The notes below the pieces were generated by a model. The model worked only from the letters and a program-made list of their open reading frames with translations. It did no database searches and was not told where the DNA came from. A stretch of 64,000 bases of DNA from Hyphomicrobium sp. (GTDB lineage: Bacteria; Pseudomonadota; Alphaproteobacteria; Rhizobiales; Hyphomicrobiaceae): the NCBI RefSeq assembly GCF_009026145.1, contig NZ_WBUE01000016.1:1-64000 (forward strand), given 5' to 3'. Both the position numbers and the translations under genes were made by a program. Shown one piece after another: positions 60,201 through 64,000 of the stretch (its first letter is position 1; every line of letters begins with the position of its first letter).

Positions 60201-61244
60201 ATGAAAATGCTCCAGCATCTCCGCTGCCTATCGACTGCGGTTCTCGGACTTGGTGCGCTCCTCACCCTGGCCACCCCGGCGAGCGCCGCCGAAACAACGA
60301 CGCTCGATTCCATCCGGGCGCGGGGCTACCTGCTGTGCGGCATCGGCGAGGTGCAGCCCGGGTTTTCTCACCAAAGCCCAACCGGGGAGCGCTCCGGCCT
60401 CGATGTGGACTTCTGTACCGCATTGGCGTCGGCCGTGTTCGGCAGCAAGGATGCGGTGAAGTTCTGGCCGCTGAGCGCCAACGATCGCTTCAAGGCGCTG
60501 CAGACAGGCGACGTCGACGTGCTGGCGCGCGGCGCCACGTGGACCTTGAGCCGCGATACCGAGCTCGGGGCGCGTTTCACAGGCGTGCTGTTCTACGATG
60601 GACAGGGCTTCCTGACGCGGCGGGGCAATGCCGTGGGCAGTGCCCTAGAGCTGTCGGGGGCCTCGATCTGCGCCCTGCCGGGGGCCATGGGCGAGCAGGG
60701 TGTCGCCGAGTTCTTCGGCGCACAGCGCATGCGCTATCAGATCGTCGCCCAGGACAACTGGGACGATCTCGTCAAAGCCTACTCGGCAGGCAGCTGCACG
60801 GTGCTGACGGGCGATGTTTCCCTACTGGCGGTGACGCGCAGCAAGCTGAAGACCCCCGCCGATCACATGATCCTGCCGGAGCTCATCACCAAGGAGCCGC
60901 TCGGACCGGCGGTGCGCCAGGATGATGCGCAGTGGTTTGCCGTCGTGCGTTGGACCCTGATGGCGCTGATCGAGGCAGAGGAGCTCGGACTGACCACGGC
61001 CAACGTCGACGCGGAGCGTGCCGCGACCGAGCCGAGCGTCCGCCGCTTCCTGGGCCTCGAGGCCAATCTCGGTCAGGCGCTGGGGTTGCCGCGCGACTGG
61101 GCCTATCAAGTGGTCAAGAACGTCGGCAACTACGGCGAGATCTTCGACCGCAACCTCGGCATGAAGTCCGACCTGAAGCTCGCCCGCGGGCTGAACAACT
61201 CATGGACCAAGGGCGGCCTGATGTATTCGATGCCCTTCCGCTGA
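60201..61244 (+). CDS. General amino-acid ABC transporter substrate-binding protein (AapJ-like)
   Basis: The 347-residue periplasmic binding protein has a signal peptide (residues 1-29, cleavage near ASA). Features of the AapJ/BztA group are LDSIRARGYLLCGIGEVQPGFS, GLDVDFCTALASAVFG, FKALQTGDVDVLARGATWTLSRD, FTGVLFYDGQGFLTRR and the C-terminal VKNVGNYGEIFDRNLG. The aapQMP permease and ATPase genes do not follow, so this is an orphan binding protein or one that shares a distant transporter. Confidence 0.9.
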   Translation: MKMLQHLRCLSTAVLGLGALLTLATPASAAETTTLDSIRARGYLLCGIGEVQPGFSHQSPTGERSGLDVDFCTALASAVFGSKDAVKFWPLSANDRFKALQTGDVDVLARGATWTLSRDTELGARFTGVLFYDGQGFLTRRGNAVGSALELSGASICALPGAMGEQGVAEFFGAQRMRYQIVAQDNWDDLVKAYSAGSCTVLTGDVSLLAVTRSKLKTPADHMILPELITKEPLGPAVRQDDAQWFAVVRWTLMALIEAEELGLTTANVDAERAATEPSVRRFLGLEANLGQALGLPRDWAYQVVKNVGNYGEIFDRNLGMKSDLKLARGLNNSWTKGGLMYSMPFR

Positions 61245-61254
61245 GGCGTCGCGC

Positions 61255-61806
61255 ATGACGTTTCCGTTTGCCCAAGCTGTCGATCCCGGCCTCATGCTCG
61301 CCGGCGTCGTCATGCTGGCGCTTCTGCTCACTGTCGTCGCGCTCGGGATGCGCAAGCGTCGGCGCCGCCTGCGCGGAAGCATGGAGGCCGCGCGCGCAGA
61401 GGCCGGGACGGCAGAGGCTAGAAAGCTGACTGCGCTCGACGGCGCCGCGTTGCTGGCCGCCGTTGGCGAAGCCGAGGCTAGCGGCCAAGTACGCAGGCTG
61501 CCCGGGCTCTATCTGTCGTTGGCGCAGTGGCGCCTCGAATCCGGCGAGACCGGCGCGGCGGAGGATCTCTTGCGCAAGAGCATCCGCGGTGCGACCACCG
61601 CCGACCTCAAGGAGACGCATGCCAGGGCACGGGTGGCGCTCGGCGACATCGCCCACGCCGGCGGCGATCTGGCCACGGCCTGCGAGCACTGGCAGATAGC
61701 GCGTGCGCTGTTCCGCGAGCTGCACCAGTCGCGCGACCATGACGCCGTCGATAGGCGCATGCAGCGCAACGGTTGCCCGACCGACTGGGTGCTGACGGAC
61801 TTCTAG
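61255..61806 (+). CDS. Uncharacterised membrane-anchored protein with TPR-like helices
   Basis: The 183-residue product has one transmembrane helix (about 13-31: GLMLAGVVMLALLLTVVALG), a basic stop-transfer sequence (MRKRRRRLRG), then alpha-helical repeats rich in Ala and Leu (YLSLAQWRLESGETGAAEDLL, VALGDIAHAGGDLATACEHW in part) like TPR units. It starts 10 bp after the binding-protein gene, so it is probably cotranscribed. Function unknown. Confidence 0.75.
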   Translation: MTFPFAQAVDPGLMLAGVVMLALLLTVVALGMRKRRRRLRGSMEAARAEAGTAEARKLTALDGAALLAAVGEAEASGQVRRLPGLYLSLAQWRLESGETGAAEDLLRKSIRGATTADLKETHARARVALGDIAHAGGDLATACEHWQIARALFRELHQSRDHDAVDRRMQRNGCPTDWVLTDF

Positions 61807-61826
61807 GCGCGCACCGCCGGGCTTCG

Positions 61827-62840
61827 TCACTTCATGAGAACTTCGACCTGTGCCACTTCGCCGTTGGCGAGGGTGAAATCGCGCTTGAAGACGCCCGAGC
61901 TGGACTTGGCCGTGACGGAGTAGGTGCCGGGCGCGAGAATGTGCGTCGGCAGGGCGCCAACGCTCTGCATCACGGGCTGGCCGTCCGGCGTCTGCACCGT
62001 CCACTGCGTGTCGGGCAGCGCCTCGCCGCCGACGCGCGTGACGAGCTTGAAGGTGACGCGCGCTGCGGAGTGGGAGACGGTCGCCTCCGTGAGCTTGCCG
62101 GCCTCGACCGTGACGTCGGCTTCGACCTTGGCATTGGCATCCCCGTAGCGCGATACGATGCGATAGATTCCGGCGTTGAGTCGATTGACCACGTTCGGCT
62201 TGGCACCGGCGAGCACACGCACGCGGTTATCGGACTGATCGCGCTCGCTCGATAGAATGTCGTAGGCGATCGTGTTGGCGGGCGGCTCGATGCCATCGAC
62301 CAGCACCTTGACCTTGAGACCACCGGCATTGAGCACGAACTTTTCGCTGGTAGCGGCGCCCGCCGTCACCACGATCTTGCGGGTGATGTCGGCACGGCCG
62401 AACGCGGCGTTTACGATGTACTCGCCCGGTTCGAGATCGATCGTCGGACTGGCTTCACGCTTGGTCATCAGAAGCTTGGTTGCCGCGCGGGGATCGCGCG
62501 TCGAGGCGAAGATGCGCCACACGAGTCCCTGATCGATGCGTTGCCCATCAACAGTCAGGAGAGCAACGAGGCTCACCTGACCGCCGGTCGGTGACGTCCC
62601 ATCCGCGGTGGGGGCGCGCGGCACGACGGTGGTGTTGGCGGGCAGTGTTGGCCCCGGCATCGCGGCGGATGGCGCCATGCGGCCGGTGTCGGGTGGGAAG
62701 GCGCCACGCAGTTGTGTGCCGGCGGCATCGGGGGCGCTTTCCTGCGCGCTCGTCGAAATGGCGCCGATGGCAACGGATGCCATGACGAGGAGAACGGTGC
62801 TGGCAGCACGTCGCCACAGAGTGGTGGAATGCCTCGGCAT
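61827..62840 (-). CDS. Exported beta-sandwich repeat protein
   Basis: The 337-residue protein has a signal peptide (MPRHSTTLWRRAASTVLLVM to TSAQ), a Pro/Thr-rich linker (about 40-85) and three or four repeats of about 80 residues with the pattern GxYxVxA ... G ... L, for example LEPGEYIVNAAFGRADITRK, LNAGIYRIVSRYG and LAPGTYSVTAKSSSG. They resemble PEGA or carboxypeptidase-regulatory-like domains. ATG 62840 is used, with the frame beyond regarded as shadow. The neighbour upstream has the same repeats. Confidence 0.78.
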   Translation of the reverse strand: MPRHSTTLWRRAASTVLLVMASVAIGAISTSAQESAPDAAGTQLRGAFPPDTGRMAPSAAMPGPTLPANTTVVPRAPTADGTSPTGGQVSLVALLTVDGQRIDQGLVWRIFASTRDPRAATKLLMTKREASPTIDLEPGEYIVNAAFGRADITRKIVVTAGAATSEKFVLNAGGLKVKVLVDGIEPPANTIAYDILSSERDQSDNRVRVLAGAKPNVVNRLNAGIYRIVSRYGDANAKVEADVTVEAGKLTEATVSHSAARVTFKLVTRVGGEALPDTQWTVQTPDGQPVMQSVGALPTHILAPGTYSVTAKSSSGVFKRDFTLANGEVAQVEVLMK

Positions 62841-62937
62841 TTCCGCGATGGTCCTACGGCTGACGGTCAATTGGTCGTTACAACGTGACGAGCGTGGTCG
62901 AAATGTGACGAGCAGCATAGCCGTCGATTCGGGCCGC

Positions 62938-64000
62938 TTACTGTCCCGAAAAATCGAACGTCCTATGCTCGTTGGCTTTGACCTCGATGGCGCTGCGCAG
63001 CGGTGTTGCGGAGGTATCGGCGCTAACCACATAGCGGCCGGGCGCCAGCACAGCGGTCGGCTGCGGCTGACTGCTGCGAAGCACGATCCGCTGCTTCTCG
63101 TCCTGTACCTCCCAGAAGACATCGCCCGCCATGGTGCCGCTGTTGGCGCGTTTTAGCGTGAGGCTGCCGCCTTCGAGCGGGAGCGTGACCTTCTGGGCCT
63201 GGCCGGCGGTAAGCGTCAGCTCGGTGGCAGCAATGACGTTGCTCGCGCCGAGCGAAGCCTCAATGCGATATTGGCCGGCGGAAACCTGGAACTCCGGCTC
63301 CTTGGCAATCGTGCGGGCGACCTCGTGTGACTCGCCTCCGAGGCGAATGATGCGGTACGTGATCGGAGAAGCCGTCGTCGGCGGCTGCCCGCCGAGGGTG
63401 GCCGACAGCTTGATGTGCGCCAGCGACAGAGGCAGGGCGCGCTTGACGACGTCGCCGGCGCCCAAGGCGATCTGCTCGCGGACCTCGGCGGTAGGCGTGC
63501 GCGCGGTGACGTAGTAGGTGCCGGCCGGCAGCATGAAGCTCGGCGCGGGTGCCGCGGAGCGGACGACCTCGCGGCGTCCCTGCGGGGCGTCCGGGTCGTC
63601 CTGATAGAGAATGAACGTCACCCCGTCGACCAAGGGGTCTCCCGGCGCGGCGGCGGTACCGCGCGTGGCGCTGAGTTCCAGCCGTCCCGAGGCAAGCATC
63701 GAATCAAAGCTGGTGCCCGTCGCAGGCGCGATGGTGACACTGCCCTGTTGACGCGCGACGCCGCTTTGCGCCGTGACGGTGTAGTCGCCGGCAGGGAGCA
63801 CGATCTCTGGCTGGGTATCGCGTCCGACCCATAGCGGCGCCCCACCGTTCTCTGCGCCAGTTGGAGTGACGGTGAATACAGGCGAGGCGAGGGGGGGAGC
63901 GGCGTTGGTCGGTCGCGCCCGCAGCTTCAGCACGCCACCGTTGAGATCGAGGCGGACCTCGGTCGCCTTGTCGGCGGCAACCTCGACCGTCTGGCGTGCA
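62938..64000 (-). CDS. Partial beta-sandwich repeat protein, N-terminus outside the window
   Basis: The open frame runs off the right end with no start in view, so at least 353 codons are present. Repeats of the GxYxVxA type recur: LPAGDYTVTAQSGVARQQGS, LPAGTYYVTARTPTAEVRE, VSAGQYRIEASLGASN and LAPGRYVVSADTSATP. The layout is the same as in the gene downstream on the same strand, 97 bp away, so they are paralogues of one operon. An envelope or large surface protein is likely; function unknown. Confidence 0.75.
   Translation of the reverse strand, partial: ARQTVEVAADKATEVRLDLNGGVLKLRARPTNAAPPLASPVFTVTPTGAENGGAPLWVGRDTQPEIVLPAGDYTVTAQSGVARQQGSVTIAPATGTSFDSMLASGRLELSATRGTAAAPGDPLVDGVTFILYQDDPDAPQGRREVVRSAAPAPSFMLPAGTYYVTARTPTAEVREQIALGAGDVVKRALPLSLAHIKLSATLGGQPPTTASPITYRIIRLGGESHEVARTIAKEPEFQVSAGQYRIEASLGASNVIAATELTLTAGQAQKVTLPLEGGSLTLKRANSGTMAGDVFWEVQDEKQRIVLRSSQPQPTAVLAPGRYVVSADTSATPLRSAIEVKANEHRTFDFSGQ

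Noticed and set aside
1..64000. CRISPR arrays, rRNA genes, phage or transposase genes
   Set aside because: No regularly spaced repeats, rRNA-like sequence, integrase or transposase motifs were seen on either strand.

Overview
The window is high-GC DNA from an alphaproteobacterial methylotroph, most likely of the Hyphomicrobiales (Hyphomicrobium/Methylobacterium-like). The basis is a dense block of tetrahydromethanopterin (H4MPT) and methanofuran C1-transfer genes (fae, mch, mtdB, mptG, mfnB, mfnE, mfnF), a complete pqqABCDE operon, an NdufS4-type complex I subunit and a twin cold-shock-domain protein. No rRNA, CRISPR array, phage or intact insertion sequence was seen.

Region 1 (1-17.9 kb) is the C1 cofactor supercluster. 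A plus-strand run of overlapping or closely spaced genes (385-7220) starts with a secreted DUF2380/3280-like protein and a NitT/TauT-type ABC importer, then continues into mfnB, folB, mfnE, a dihydropteroate-synthase-like gene and a DUF447 gene. Two small unknown genes and mfnF lie on the minus strand. After a HisA-like gene preceded by two palindromic repeats comes a minus-strand operon mptG-mtdB-ATP-grasp-mch-RimK-like-CitG-like, then fae after a gap. A pterin dehydratase-like gene and folK complete the pterin branch.

Region 2 (18.0-22.6 kb) holds a class I cytochrome c and pqqABCDE, including the 29-residue PqqA and an attenuator-like hairpin between pqqA and pqqB. Region 3 (22.6-32.7 kb) is assimilatory sulfate reduction in two convergent units: cysG-cysJ-cysI on plus and cysH-cysD-cysN plus two TauE/SafE permeases on minus. 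CysH has the iron-sulfur APS reductase motif and no APS kinase is seen, so the likely route is sulfate, APS, sulfite, sulfide.

Region 4 (33.3-43.3 kb) is mixed: a cold-shock protein, a DUF192 protein, tRNA-Pro(TGG), NdufS4, the remains of a kdp operon (leader ORF joined to a truncated kdpD plus kdpE, no pump genes), a CorC-like protein, an oxalate/formate-type MFS carrier, a tyrosine phosphatase, tRNA-Arg(TCT) with a hydrolase remnant, and a GT25 glycosyltransferase.

Region 5 (43.9-64 kb) holds a DUF1236 protein, a soluble PQQ sugar dehydrogenase, a tautomerase, a TetR regulator divergent from an azoreductase and an RND efflux pair, a periplasmic molybdenum hydroxylase with diheme cytochrome, XdhC and MocA-like maturation factors, cystathionine beta-lyase, an amino-acid binding protein, and two proteins of beta-sandwich repeats, the last running off the end.
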